The notes: a model not told the origin generated them from the sequence alone. Shown: positions 33,113-48,646, numbered from the stretch's first letter. The stretch: DNA of 64,000 nt from Cryptomeria japonica (GCF_030272615.1 NC_081409.1:620088255-620152254); one strand, 5' to 3'. Made by a program: numbers and translations.

Positions 33113-34357
33113 CTAGGTAACACTCAGAAGGTTGTGTCTTAGACCATCAACCCAATACACATTGTCAGCACTACTCTTTCCATTCATAGAGATGGACCCT
33201 CTACCTTTGACCATGCATGGTGCAACATTACCAAAGTGAACCACACCACCATCATACTCTTCCAAGGATAGAAACTTGCTCTGGTCACCAGTCATATGGT
33301 GAGAATAGCCACTGTGAATAATCCACTCATTGGAATTATCAAAGCGGGAGACAAGAGCCTTCTTGTCTGACACATCTTCCTTGACAGCAACAAACACAAT
33401 ATCTTCATTTTCTTCATCTTCTGACTCCTCATCTGTGACACCTTCATCAACTGCCACAAAACAGTTTCTCTGGTTTCCTCTGAATTTCTTGAACCTTTTT
33501 GGTTTGTCCTTGTTGTCACCATTAGGACAGTTTACAGCAATATGTCCTATCCGGTTACAAGAAAAGCATTTCAAAGGGAGCTTACCTTTGTATTTACCGG
33601 TTCCTTTAGGAAGTTTCCTGGCAAGAAGAGCTTCAAATGCCATCAGAATCTCCTCATCATCCATTTCTCTTCTTTGTCTCAATTTACCACTAGTGCTAGC
33701 TTCTTTTCCTTTTTTGGATGGTATAGCAGAAGCTTTAAAAGTTGATTTAGTCTTTTGAACACTGCCATCAAAACTATTTAGCTAATAGGCTATCAACTTT
33801 GCAATGATGGAGTCTAGGGATACCTTAGTCTTGTCTATTGATCTCAACTCCTGAATAGCAGCAACCCTTATTGCATAGACCAATAATAAGGATCTCGGGA
33901 CTTTGCTTACCATGGTGGAATCTTCCATTTTACCACCTGCACTCTTGATATCTCCGACAACAGTTTTGATTCTTATTCCATACTATTGAATGGTCTCACC
34001 TCCAATCATCCGCATGTCTTCAAACTTCCCTCTAAGGCTTTCTTCCTTAGCTTGTTTTACATGCTCATCACTGCCATAGATATTTTCAAGAGTATCCCAT
34101 ACTTCTTTGGGATTTACTTTATCTTGGACATCAATAAACTCAATGTCAAATAAACTACTAATTAGGGCTTCCATGACTTTCCCATTATCCTGCATCTCTC
34201 TCTTTTGGTCATCGGTGAGAGTACCGGTAGGGGAAACATAAGCATTCTCAACATAGCTCCAGTGTTGAGCACCCATGCTTCTGATGTATATCTTCATTCT
34301 ATCTTTCCATATACTAAAATTATCTCTGTTGAACTTTGGACCTTCCCTCTTCATCAT
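33113..34357 (-). pseudogene. Gag and protease of copia element C, protease Asp lost
   Basis: Gag starts at 34357 (MMKREGPKFNRDNFSIWK) and runs through the copia gag domain (EVWDTLENIYGSDEHVKQAK). A CCHC knuckle, CFSCNRIGHIAVNC, is at 33530-33568, followed by a basic stretch and an acidic linker. The protease motif reads NEWIIHSGYSHHM; the catalytic Asp of DSG is His (codon 33314-33316), so the protease is inactive even without the stops. TAG codons follow TIQ, LIAY, LLSV-T and VATDM; each fits an ancestral Gln. Confidence 0.9.
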
Positions 34358-34414
34358 TAGACTGGGATCTTTTCCTCAAGCGGTTAAGCTTATAACACAG
34401 AGGACCTAGAGGAC

Positions 34415-34426
34415 GCTCTGATACCA
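34415..34426 (-). other. Primer binding site of element C (tRNA-iMet)
   Basis: The minus strand reads TGGTATCAGAGC, an exact match to the initiator tRNA-Met complement, two bases from the 5' LTR. It confirms minus orientation. Confidence 0.92.
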
Positions 34427-34428
34427 AT

Positions 34429-35851
34429 TTATAACTCAATGATGAATGAATAGTACCAAATCGGTACTGAGAGGGGGGGTGAATCAGTATAGACAAAAAC
34501 ACAATCCTAAACCAGTTTGTCAGCAGACATTGTGCTTTGATAGACAAACAGTAACACCGGTCTTAAACAGAGTACAAGCGGCAAAACCTAGAATAACTGA
34601 GACAAGCATAAACTGGTTGACACTTATCTTTTCATACAATCTAATACTTCATTTCCATTTCACCCTAGTGCATGAACAGGTAATCTATCATCAAAGATAT
34701 ATAAATAGCTAGATTAACATGATTTACCTTCAGACACAAATCACTTAAACCATCACATGAATAACACCACACATGACACACAAATTTTTAACGTGGAAAC
34801 CCAACTAGGAAAAACCACAGTGGGGATGAATACCCACAAGCTGTTTTTGAACTCTTTAGAAGTTCGCTCTATTAGGAGCCTTGTTCGGTTAAAGATTGAT
34901 ACAATAGGTTCTGTTACAAACCGATCATGTTAGGGATCACCCGGCTAAGGGATGGCCTGAATACCTGGTTAAGGGTTAAACCCTATTAAAGGTTACCTTG
35001 TTAGAGGATTCCAAGAACTCAATGGTTTCGAGTCACCCTATTAAAGGATTTACAATAAGCCGGTTAAAGCTACCCTGTCAAGGGATTTCCCAACTGTTGA
35101 AGTGGTTAGAGATCAACAGGTATTACAATGATCTGGTAACAGTACTCAATGCTAATGCAGATCCTCTTTAGCTCCTCTTCACCTTCTGCACTTACACTCT
35201 AAGGGTATCACTTCTCTCTTTTCGTCTGGCAAGAATCACGTATCTCTACACTTGGATACTCAAACACAACTTTTGCCAACAACCTCAGAAAGAAACACAA
35301 CATCGACCTTATAGGAAAGAGATATGTCGGTAGCATAAACCCTAAACCCTAAACTTGTTAGGTTGAGCAATTCAAATGGTTCAATCCTGACTGTTGAGCA
35401 CATTGCATTAAATGCAACAGTCTTGAACCAATCTCAAGACATTCTCCATCGTTCATTTTTCCATTGATTTCATTATGGTTGATAACCCATCATGCATTAT
35501 CACCGTTTATAATACCCATGTTGTCATGGCAACACAATCTATTCTTTGTTACAATGCTAACTCATCACACAAAGTCACCGATTGAGTCACACAGGCTTGA
35601 GGCACTTGAACCGAAAACCCCGAAGTTGAGACTACCAATCGGTAGTCATACAAAGCTTCCATGTACCGGTTCCCATAACCACATGTCGGTTCACCTTGAA
35701 CAAAAACACCACTTCACTTTGGCACATATACTATTTCACAATGTTATACCGGTTCTTGGTAACATACCGGTTATCTCTTCTTCAGCATATTGACATCAAT
35801 GACAACATACAATGTCATCATGTCCTCATACTGGTTCACATAATGCCAACA
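34429..35851 (-). repeat. 5' LTR of copia element C (1423 bp)
   Basis: Partner of 28523-30000. Its plus-strand start has mutated to TTATAACTC (TGATAACTC in the partner); the end GCCAACA is kept. It contains the conserved CACAGTGGGG block (about 34784-34826) and the motif series at 34865-35090. It is about 55 bp shorter than the partner through small deletions. Confidence 0.9.
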
Positions 35852-35856
35852 ACAAG

Positions 35857-37119
35857 TTGGTTGTAAAGCTATTGAATTGATCCTCTATTAAATTTTTACT
35901 CTTCTTATTTTTTTACCCACTTGGTATCCTCCTTGTTTTATTCTAGGGTTTGGACCCTATAAAAAAATCTAACTTATTTAAATTATAAATAATATCAACC
36001 ATATTAGAGGGGTTAGTACTTAGTATAATACATGTAGAAATATAAAAAATTAAAATATTTATCATGCATGACATTCTCCATCATAATTTAAAGCAGCCAT
36101 AATGTAAAAAATCACCAAAATAACGTCAAACATCATGGACAGTAGTTACAACCTCTCAAACAATAAACCCTCTTCCTTAAAGGCAATAATTATTATAAAG
36201 AATAATTTTTCAAATATAATAAACTAAGTTATAAATAATTGAATCTTTCATGGTGGATGGATATATTTAATTCCCAAATTAAATTATTTAAACAATCAAA
36301 CTAATTTTTTGTCAAACCACCTAATACATAAAATCAAGTGAATATCTTTAGTGAATTTAAAATAAAACTCACTAGGTATAATGCAATAAAGCTAATAGTG
36401 GAGAATTTTATGTTCAAATCCCCAACAAATATTATGAAATCTTCAATTCAATGGAGATTATAAAATTTTGAACCCAATATAGATAATTTCATGAAGCTTA
36501 AAAAAGAGAATTTCAATTTCAAACCCCAAGGGGACATGACCAAGCATTGAATTGACTAGAATACTATAGAAAAATAATTTCAGATTTAAAATTGTAAACC
36601 CACAAGAGAATTGAAAAAGTGCTAAAGATAGATGGAGTATTGCATCCATATAATGATGTAGCATGTATAAAATGATAATGTTTTGTTTTTAAGGTAAAAG
36701 GCTAAGGCATGAACTATTATACTAATATATAAAGAAAGTTTACATTTGTATATAGATTTGCATACAAGAAGGGAAGCATTGGAAAAGGTCATGGAGGATA
36801 GGACATCGAGACAAAATCTATCATGAGATAGATAGCCAATGATAAAGTAACAATTGGTGAATCCCTAAAACTACAAAGATAAACATTGCACTTTTAATTT
36901 GAAACATTGATTGAAATGAGAAATGTAGTGGGTTGTGGAAAAGAGGGTGTTAGATAAGATTCATGAATAGAGGACAAGCTAGAAAAAAAAAAAATGTTAT
37001 AGCCCCTTCAAGATACTGAGTGACTTTTAGTTAGAGCTAGGGATGAGCAGCAACATTTATGAGGCTGTTAAACCAAGTTATTATTTACAAAAAAAAATAA
37101 TGCTCAACAAACTTTAACT
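35857..37119. other. AT-rich DNA, nothing recognised
   Basis: AT-rich sequence with only short chance frames. No LTR block, PBS or protein motif was seen. It is the right-hand target flank of element C. Confidence 0.4.
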
Positions 37120-37640
37120 ATCTTATCACATAACAAAACACCTAAGTCTTCTTTGTGGGTTTTAATAGTTGTTTCCATAATCTCCCCTTTTTCATCATAA
37201 ATTGCAAGCTTTAAACCATGCAAATACTGAAGAAACCAAAAATTGTGTTCAAATATGAGTGGCTAAAGAGGCCATCAACTAGAGCATTACCTTTGTATAG
37301 GCCATAATCTTTGGAAGCTTCATGCATAGTCTGACCAAGAATTAGACTATCCTTTAGGAAATCTATTGCTAATTGAGCAACTTTTCCTTAAATTTGCATA
37401 AGATCTATTGTATTTGAAAGGAAGCAAGTGCCAACTTGAGTCATGAACAAGAACCATGGAGAGGTGATGTTTAGAAAACCTTCCTCAATTATCATGTGGA
37501 TTCCACATTCAACCTTGTTGCAATGTAGCTTTAAAATTGACTTGAGCATCTGTGAGGTGATGATTCCTGACTCTGGGAATTTCGCCTTAAAGAAGGGTAT
37601 CAACATTCCCCTATTCAGTGGGTGGCACTCTATATTTGGA
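37120..37640 (-). pseudogene. Unidentified decayed reading frame next to a purine tract
   Basis: The minus strand is almost open over roughly 150 codons. It includes GMLIPFFKAKFPESGIITSQ, LKLHCNKVECGIHMIIEEGF, VAQLAIDFLKDSLILGQTMH and EASKDYGLYKGNALVDGLFS, with stops after DLMQI and SICMV. It runs into AAAAAGGGGAGAT (about 37179-37191), which looks like the polypurine tract of elements B and C. I do not recognise the protein. It may be the end of another retroelement frame, but no LTR is evident to the left. Confidence 0.3.
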
Positions 37641-38899
37641 GCCTAGTAGAGAGAAACAAAAGTACTAGGAAACACATTCAAAATTAGTGAAAATGGAGCT
37701 GAGTAAAAGAGAGAAATGACCCATGATATAGAATGAAATAATAGCATTAAGTGGGAGAAGGTATTTAATAAATGATTGATATTTTTTGCATGATTCAATG
37801 TGTTGGCACTAGCTACCACAATAGCTACTTCCCATGCTAGAATTAGTAAAATATTTGATTTTTAATTCTGCAACTTAGTAAATGATGATAATGCAAGGGA
37901 AGTACATTCAAGGTACTATTGAGTGTTAGATGTCAAGTTTGCCAAGTGTTGTGATGTCATGAATGAGATGCAACAAAAGTCACATCACCTTCATGATAAT
38001 GATATTCCATGATTTCTTAATCACCAAACTTTTATATTTGAATGTAATACAATTGTTTGGCACAAGATCTACACATGACAAAAATAATTTGTTAGTGTAG
38101 ACACTAATTATATATGGTTATCTCCTTGTTGACCTAGAATGCAAGATCTCACAATATTTTCTAGCTATTTGATGTGAAAAGTAAAGTTCCATATTAGATA
38201 ATTTGCATCTCATGTTTTTCAACTCTTGTACCACCAAGTTGTCCTCTCTATAGTAATGGTTTAGTTGGTAGGAGTCTAAACTTTAAAGTATTGCAAACAC
38301 TTTGTTTAAAATGTAATGTATAGACCATCTTAAGGAGTTTAGAAATTTTTTAAGCATTTATAATGTCCATAGAATCCCCCTTAATAGAAAATTCTTAATC
38401 CCTAAATATTTAAGCATTTTCAAACCTGCAAGCTCAAAGCTTGAGCCTCAGCTTTATTTTTTGTTCCATTTGATAATCTTAGAGTAAGTGCTTTTATAAC
38501 CTTGAGTGATTCCTTAGTTTACATCCAATTCTAGATATTCTTATATTTCCTTGAGAAGCTCCTTCAAAACTCAACTTGAAGCTTCCAAGGGGTGGTGGTG
38601 ACCATGTAACATTTTCTCTAGTTGTTTTAGTTTTTGGTGCTCTGAAACCTTAGTTGGGTCGATGGATAAATTTAAATTGTGATTCGAATTTTTAATCCCA
38701 ATTTGTGAACACTTTCATATAACTTATATGAATACATTTTACATGACAACTTCAAAAATTGATCTTTCTATTTTATAGAAAACTCCTAATACCAATTGGT
38801 ACTCTTTCCGAAAAATCCTTTTGTTTCCTTTCCATGATAAGTTTCATATTATAATAGAGGGGTTTATTCTACCATATGTAAGAGAACAAAGATCCTAAT
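37641..38899. other. AT-rich DNA, nothing recognised
   Basis: No convincing coding or structural feature. The right end may be the untranslated tail of the adjacent LINE remnant, since a LINE 3' end would lie on this side. Confidence 0.35.
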
Positions 38900-39770
38900 A
38901 TAGATGAGGCCAAGAGTTAAATGTTTCCATCAAAGAGTTTCAAAGGTTTTTTTGTCAATCTATCTTATTTTGAAGTTAGGACAAACATTGGTGACAAAAT
39001 TTATAATTTAGCAATAAGTGAGTACGGTTGTCTCTTCTTGTTGCCCACAAAAGGGACAATTGAATGGTTTGGCTATTTCTCACTTAACTAGTCTCTCAAA
39101 ATTTAGCATATGCTTGTTTAGTGTCAACCATAAGAAATTCATAGCTTTAGGAAGAACTACTAAGTTGGAACAAAATTTATGAGGACAAAAGTATAGATGT
39201 GAATTACCCCGTGGAATTAAGGAAGAATATCTAAGGTTAAACTTATATTTTCCTAATTTAGAGAGATCCAAAATGAGATAAAGAAGATCTTCCTTTGCTT
39301 GATAAGAAGTGATAGTTTTTTTTGGCACTCTAGGAAATTGTACTTTGCATAAAAGTTGAAAGACAGTGTGTTATCTTCATTTTGGAAATAGTCTTTTACT
39401 TTTGATCTCCAATGTTGCTTTAGGTATAACCTAGGTTCTAGTAGCCCTTCAATTATATCCATAGAGGGGAAGGCCATTTCAATAATCCTCCCAAAGCAAT
39501 GCCTTTTCACCATTGTTTATGATCCCTTGAATAAGTGAGGAGTAATGATTTCTTGACAAGTTATAATGAGATTTCATATTTTTGAACCATCTAAATGGGC
39601 CCCTATTACTCAAGGTAAATATTAAAATTTGGCTCTTAAGACAAGTTTCTTGCCTCCAAATTGTGAATTCCAAATTTCCAAAACTCTTTTCTTCACATAA
39701 ATTTCTCCAAGAGACTAATGGAATTTTGGCCTTATTTTTGTTGTCCAAGTTTCCTTGCTAGAAGAATTTT
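38900..39770 (-). pseudogene. L1-type LINE ORF2 C-terminal remnant
   Basis: The minus strand, in three overlapping frames, reads KAKIPLVSWRNLCEEKSFGN, then IWRQETCLKSQ, GPFRWFKNM and ALLWEDYW-like sequence. It goes on to LEPRLYLKQHW and ends LPKAMNFLWLTLNKHMLNFERL and CPFCGQQEET. Plant L1 ORF2 proteins end this way: the post-RT 'W..LC..K..GGLG' segment and the zf-RVT domain (FLWL...CP.C..EE). No upstream RT or endonuclease is present, so the copy is 5'-truncated, as LINEs often are. Frameshifts and stops make it a pseudogene. Confidence 0.7.
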
Positions 39771-42700
39771 ATTATACCCTATTTTATACTCTTTTGAACT
39801 TTTTAAGGAAGTTTTAAAATTGATATGATATAGTTTGGAATAAGGGTATGTGCACCAAGATTTTGAACCCTAAAAAACAAAAATGCAAGTAACATGTTTT
39901 GGTTTTTCTAAAAATTCAAAAAATCCACACATGTTGTGGCTCAAAATATCCGAGTCTTAATGTATACAATACTTTTGAATTAAAACCTCATACATGTTAA
40001 GCTAATAGCAAAAACCCATTTGGTTTTTTTTAAGAAAAAAACTCGATTGGATTTTACAAATTATATTTTTTTTAAAAAGAGGGTTGATTTGGTCATTTTC
40101 ACCTGCGGCCCTCACATTTGTGTTAAAAACCCTCTTCAATAGCATCAAAAACATGATCAAGTCTCAACCATTTGCAACCCAAATCACCATGCCACGATGT
40201 TGAGGAGGTAGGTCTTCATTTTATTTGCATTTTAATTGTTATTATTAAAATTTTACTATTTTATCATTATTTTTATTTTTTTTTATTTTTTAAATGATGT
40301 TAGATGCTCAAAAACTTGTGCCTGAACAAAATTTGACTCACAAAAATCCTGAGGAAAACCCCCAGGAAAATCCTAGGATGGCCAACCCTCTGACTCCTCC
40401 AAGAAACCCCTCACAACACACCCAAGATGATTTATTAGATTATTTACAACAAAACAAAGTCTTTATTTCTCAATTAGTTTCTAGACTAAAGACTTGAGAA
40501 CACCAATGTAATGCATCCCTTTCCATGGCCTTGGAATCAACAGTCACAAGTGTTGTTGCAATTACCAATCAAATAACTGATTAGAAAACTTATAGGGATT
40601 AATGTTGTAAGTATTATGCAAATGGCTTGTCATATGATGCAGTGAAAGATAAATAAATAAGAAAAGCACAAATATGGGCTCTTTTCACTTAATCTAAAAC
40701 CAATGAGCATCTTCCTCTTAATTTAAATCAATTTCCAATACATTGGTGTGACCATGAGAGCATTAGATCTAATTTTTGGGATATGTGGTGGATGATATTC
40801 AACCAACCTCATTGTAATAATTATGAGGTGCCTCTCTATTTTTTAAGAAAACTATATTGAAAGTTTATCCTTAATGGGATTTCCAATTATTTTTATATGA
40901 GGGAGTTCTATGGTAGAGGTGGAGGCTCTGCTAGGATAGACCAGGAGCTCAACGAGTAGATAACCACCCAAATCAAAGGCTACAAGCAAAAAAACCCATT
41001 GTTCACATCATGGTCCCAATAGCCTTGAAGGATTCTATGAAGCTAAAAACTCTTCAGGTGATTGCCAAAATAACCTAACACCATTATTTAGCATGACACA
41101 CAATCATCCCAGCCTCTTGGCCTAGACAATGGTGTAGTAGCTTGACCATCTACCTCTAGTGTGCCTAACTCACATGTGCTCTAGTTTTTGCCATCTGTAC
41201 TTTGTAAGAGATATTGTTGCACATGAAAATGGTGTGACCTCTCATGTGTGTTCACATTTCCAATCTATATGTTATGGGAGTAGTAGGGGTCATCAATTTG
41301 GTGCGTTAGATTAAGTCGTATTGACAGAGGACTTGATGCAACAAGTGTTTGGAATTGAGACTCAAGTATGTTGAGTTGAAAAATAATATTTTATTTATTA
41401 AATAATTTAAATTTCCAAATGTAAATAAATTTTTAATTATAGATTAATTTAAGTTGATGCAAATATAATGCATTTTAGGATGTAGTGATAGGTGGTGGTA
41501 CATCATTGACCATTCCTACCACAACTTGTGTAGTTGCATATTCATTAGAGGTAAGAAATTTGTAACATGTCAATATAGAATAAGACCTTGCATTCAAAAT
41601 AATATTTTATAAGATATATTAACTTACTAGTATATATTTAAGTGGGGTTTAACAAGTAATGATAGCGGACTATATTTCACAAGTCTATGATGCTACCCTT
41701 ACGCTCATATCATTTGGCCCAGAAAGCTATAGGGTATCCTTTTTTGCACATACATGAGCTTAAAGATTTTATTGGATATACATATTATTAAAGTGTGACT
41801 ATTTAAATTATATTTTAATATTATATATTAATCTTATCTTACTCTTGTAGGGTACACAAAGCGTGACTAAAGTAGAAACTATGTCAATTTATTCCTCGAG
41901 ATCAATTGACCAAGGAAAGGTAATTGAGTACAATTTTAATTAAAATAATAGTTTAAAGATCTTGTATGAGTTATTATAGCATGATTTAGATGTTGATTTT
42001 CCAAATGCATTATGATGATACGCATACATCTAGACTAGTAGTCTTACAATTTTTGTCTTCTATATATAGAAAATAATGGGTTTTATAGCATTGATGATTG
42101 CACCTGATACATCGAAAGAAGGGAGGCAACAGGTATATGTATTTTTTCTTGATATCATGATTATATGCACATGCACATTTATTGTATTGCAATCTTGTCA
42201 TTTTTATATAGGAAATGACCATACATGTTTCATCAATGATAACCACTCCTACAACAATAGTAGAATCATTAGAGACTTAGGCATACATTTATTTTATATT
42301 ATAGATATGCATTTAGATAGAAGTAGATATATGTTTATTTTATGTTTTTTTGTCAGCAATATATAAATTAACTTGTACCAATTTTATTTTACCTAGCATT
42401 GGCTTAGTCACAATTTGGTCATGATATCTATCCTCTACCTCAACGATATGGTAGGACTCCTAATCATCAAGGGGTGTCATCATTTTTAGAATGCCTTTTA
42501 GCCAAAAAAGAAAAGGCATGAGGTAATACAAAATCCAATTTTAGAGAAATTATAGTTCAATATAATAATTTTGATGTTAATTTGACAATTGTAAGGTATT
42601 ATTTACATAAGTATTCTAATTTTTTGTTTCAATTTTTGTTGTGTATCCATCCTTAGAGCCATGCAATACTTTGAAGAGGCTTTTTTTTATGATTCACCAC

Positions 42701-44230
42701 AACTATAGTAGTTGGTACAGACATATTGTCAATTGTGGTTACTGAAGCACCGATAAATGTAGCTATATATATAGCAATTTTATTGTATATAGATCTCAAG
42801 ATGGAATATACCACATTTTTGTAAAACTTTTATTGAGTTAGCATATATGATATTTTTTTATATGTACATACACAACTATTCTATAGTTTGGTATATAGAA
42901 GTTGGTATTTTATCTAATTTATTCATTGTGTGCATGTCTTCCTACTTTAAAACTTAAAATTTGAATATATATTTAATTTAGAATGTTTAAGTTATGAAAA
43001 ATAGCATACTATGGATTAATGATATTACACTTCAATAGAACTTATGAATTACAATTGGTATTCTATATAAATTCTAAGTGTTAAATTTGGTTGCCTTGGT
43101 CAACTTCACCAAAATTTATGACCATTTTTATAATGTTATTAATCATAACATGGATTTGTAGTAATGATGGATCACAAGTAATCAAAATTGGATTCAATTT
43201 CATGTTCTACCTCCATTTCTCTTTGTAAACTTCTATTACATATTCAAGCACATTACTTACTATGGTTGTGACAAAATAGATTACTTACTAAGTCTACGAT
43301 CATCCTCAAGTTTGTAGAAGCAATGAGACACCCAAGAGAGATGGAGCACAACTATGATTACATCAAGGCTTAATACAGGGTAAGTGCACCAAGTTGTGGT
43401 ACCAAAAGGGGGTCTTAAGATTCCACTTTTTTTCTAAAATTAGCAAAGTCTGAACTTCAACAACACATTGAACATAGTTACACTCCAAATTTGAAGATGT
43501 GACAACATCAAGAGTCAGAGTGCTTCGAGTATTCTTTATAAACTACTAATTTGTTTTGAAAATGGTGGAGATTAAAGGCTTCAAAAATAGGGGGCACAAA
43601 AAGTGGTCTTGTTTTAATACAAAGAACATAACATAGCATATGTTGTGGGCCCCCTAAAATGTTAAAACATTTTTTTAATTTTTAAAATTGCTTCAATAAG
43701 AAATTAGGTAACACCTTGTAGTTTATGCCAAATTTTTGGGCTAATTTTTTAACAAGTATATGGTTTTTTACTAATTTTTGAAGTGGATACATCCCGAAAA
43801 AACATAAATTTGAGCATGCTCCCCCCTAAATTCATTTAAAACTAATCAAAAATCATTTTTATTTTTAAATTTTTTCAATGGAGTATAGTTTCTAAAAATG
43901 TAAGCTTCTTCAAAATCTGATGAATGTGTAAAAAACTATACCCAAAATAGCACATGTTGATTTTTGACCAAAAATGGACACACTAAAAAAGGAAATTAAA
44001 GATGAAAGCCTTAACAAAATCAAAATTTGAAATAAATTACATTGGATAGCTAAGAGAGACTAAGGTTTATATGGTCTTTTTTTATTTGCATTGAATGTGC
44101 AAATCTGATGGAAAGCACGACCAAAAATATATCAAAATTTTTAATCTTCTAATAAAAACACATCTATGTCATGAAAAGGTCACCCAAACCTTTGGGTTGG
44201 ATGCCCAATTAAAATCCAAACCATAGGGTT
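39771..44230. other. Long AT-rich stretch without identifiable genes
   Basis: No recognised element. A 67-codon plus-strand frame at 40294-40497 (Asn/Pro/Gln-rich, EENPQENPRMANPLTPP) has no known motif; degenerate plus-strand coding-like sequence may continue to about 41000 (WMIFNQPHCNN, EFYGRGGGSARID) but is broken by stops. Around 41480-41550 and 42210-42280 two stretches rich in ACCACTCCTACAACAA-like sequence resemble each other weakly. Nothing here supports a functional call. Confidence 0.3.
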
Positions 44231-44248
44231 GGTGTTTCCCAAAGTGGA

Positions 44249-44400
44249 CCATTTGGCGCACACCACATATGGTGCTCTCCCTGTTTGGCATGCGCCAAAT
44301 GTGAACAATTGGATTTTCCCATTTCGCATGCACCAAATTTGGTGCTAGCCAGATGAAAAAGTCCATTTTCCACATTTGGCATGCACCAAATAGGGAGAGA
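44249..44400. repeat. Short palindromic repeats (TTTGGC...GCCAAA type)
   Basis: Four related units: about 44250, TTTGGCATGCGCCAAA at 44283-44298, GCACCAAATTTGGTGC at 44330-44345 (a perfect 16-bp palindrome) and TTTGGCATGCACCAAA at 44375-44390. Spacing is irregular. A partial relative (CACCAAATTTGG...CCAAATG) appears at about 53236-53262, on the far side of the pyrimidine tract and solo LTR. Confidence 0.6.
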
Positions 44401-45419
44401 GCCAAATGTTTAGCATTGAAACAATGTTTAAAATTCTTCAAATTCTTTCTTAGTTTAATTGAATGTTTGGAACTCAATTTACACTCAAACTCTCTCTCGT
44501 CCTATCTACCTCACGTTCACTCCTGAGCCCCATCTCTACCCTTGCCTCCCTTGCACATTATTTATCTCAATCAAATAAATACCTATTCCTCCCACCCTCT
44601 CTCCTTATCTATACCTATATCTCCCTATCTATTTACCTTAATACCTATCCCTCGTTGTCTCATTCACTATCTCTCTCCTTCTATATATATATATCTACCT
44701 ATTGTGTCTCTCACCCATCCTTCCTTAGGCTCTAAGTATGTCACCTCTATTTCTCTTCTGCATATTTCTTTCCCTCCCTCTCCAATTATCTCCCTACATA
44801 CTTGTCCCTCTTTCTCACTTTGTGAACTCTCTCCCTCACCTATCTACCTTTACCCTCTCTAGGTATCTCAAAAACTCACTATCTACCTCCCCCTCCCTGT
44901 CTCTTTCTCTTGGTTCTTTTCTCTCTCATTTTTTACCTCGCTTCTCTCTCTCAATTATCACCTCTCCCTCCTCCATCTCAATCTCTATAGATATCCATCC
45001 ATGTCCCATTACCCACCTCTCGAGGTATCCACCTCTATCCATCTCACATTGAGCTATCACCTCTCTCTCTCCCTCTAGGTATATCACCTCTCTCTCCCCT
45101 ATAGGTGTCTCACCTCTCAGAATCTATCTCTAGTTAAATTTTCCTCTCGGTCCACCTCTATCTTAGGTCCCTCATAGTTCCCTCTCTTTATGAACTAGAT
45201 CTCCTATTCTCTCTCTCCCCTTACCTCTTCTCTCTCTTTATTCTTATGTCCCTATTATTCTATGTCCTTCCCCTCTCTATCTCTCACAATACCTATATTC
45301 CTCTATCCCTCTCTATCTCCCTCTTCATCCTTACCCCCATCTCTTTCCCTCTCTCACCTCTTTCACTCAATTTCTTCCTTAGTCCCTCCTCTCGCTAGGT
45401 CTCTTCCTCGCTTCATGTT

Positions 45420-47555
<2,136 letters not shown>

Positions 47556-48211
47556 CTTCTATCCCTCATCTACTTTCTCCCTCCCTCTTTAAGTGTCACA
47601 CCCCCTTTATTCACCCCCCCTCTCTATCTCACCCTCTATCCTTACCTCATCTTTTTCCCTCTCTCACCTCACTCTTGTCTATAGATCTCTCCACCTCACT
47701 CCCTTCCCTCTCTAGGTTTGTCTCTCACTTTCTTATTCACTCCTTCCTCTCTCTAGGTATCTCCCTCACTTTCTTCATTATTCATTCCCCTCTCTAGGTC
47801 TCTCACCACCTTCTCCTCTTTACAACACCCTCTCTATCATTCCCTTCTTACCCCCATCTCGGACTCTCCCTCAATCCCCCTTCTCTCTCTCTATCTTTCT
47901 TTTTCTATCCCTCCTCTACTTTCCCCCTCACCTCTCTAAGTGTCGCACCCCCTTTATTCCCCCATCCCTCTCTATCTCACCCTCCATCCTTACCTCATCT
48001 TTTTCCCTCTCTCACCTCATTCTTGTCTATAGATCTCTCCACCTCACTTTCTTCCTCACTCCCTTCCCTCTCTAGGTATGTCCCTCACTTTCTTCCTCTC
48101 TCTCTTATCTCTCTAGGTATCTCCCTCACTTTCTTCCACATTCCTTCTCTCCAGGTCCCTCCCCCTTTCTCCTCTTTACAATACTCTCTCTCCCATTCCC
48201 TCCTTACCCCC

Positions 48212-48213
<2 letters not shown>

Positions 48214-48289
<76 letters not shown>
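48214..48289. repeat. (CT)n microsatellite
   Basis: Second pure CT tract, followed by AAGTGTCACAATCC. A similar AAGTGTCACACCCCC follows the first tract at about 47590 and AAGTGTCGCACCCCC occurs near 47937, so a unit of a few hundred bp has been repeated. Confidence 0.9.
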
Positions 48290-48290
<1 letters not shown>

Positions 48291-48360
48291 AGTGTCACAA
48301 TCCTTTATTCCCCCATTCCTCTCTATCTCACTTTCTTCCTCACTCTAGGTCTCTAAGTAT

Positions 48361-48646
48361 AAGGTATAGGGTTATAGGGTCTATAGTATTGGTATAGGGT
48401 CGAGGGTTGGCATATGGGGTTATAGGATCTACGGTATTGGTATAGGGTTAAATGGTTTAATTTTTATGGTTGTGGCTATCAAGTATAGGGTATATATTAT
48501 AGAGTATAGGGTTAAGTTTATTTATTACATGGTTTAGAGTATTGGACATATACTTGACATTTTAGAGTATTTGTATAGAGTTTAGAGTTTTTGATTGAGG
48601 CTAAAAGGTTTATGGGGGAGCGTCTTGTGTTTATGTTTGTCTCTCA
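48361..48646. repeat. Degenerate TATAGGGT-rich repeats
   Basis: GGTATAGGG, GGTTATAGGG and related phrases recur about ten times to 48520. A unit of about 50 bp (GGTTATAGG...GTATTGGTATAGGGT) is present twice, starting near 48368 and 48418. It resembles telomere repeat motifs only loosely (TTTAGGG in plants). The rest to 48646 is unremarkable. Confidence 0.55.

Larger units (their letters stand above)
28523..35851 (-). mobile_element. Complete Ty1/copia element C with 1.4-1.5 kb LTRs
   Basis: LTRs at 28523-30000 and 34429-35851 flank gag, protease, integrase, RT and RNase H in copia order on the minus strand. TSD ACAAG is at 28518-28522 and 35852-35856, so this is a single intact insertion. 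PBS and polypurine tract are both present. At least ten in-frame stops (eight TAG, two TGA, no TAA) make it non-coding. By hand count the LTRs differ at about 8% over the first 215 bp. It is close to B in protein and LTR layout. I do not assign a lineage within copia. Confidence 0.93.

Noticed and set aside
40294-40497. 67-codon Asn/Pro-rich frame as a host gene exon
   Set aside because: No homology recognised, no splice context or neighbouring exon supports it, and the surrounding frame is full of stops.
42010-42366. Pair of overlapping frames on opposite strands
   Set aside because: Hydrophobic low-complexity translations of AT-rich DNA without any motif.
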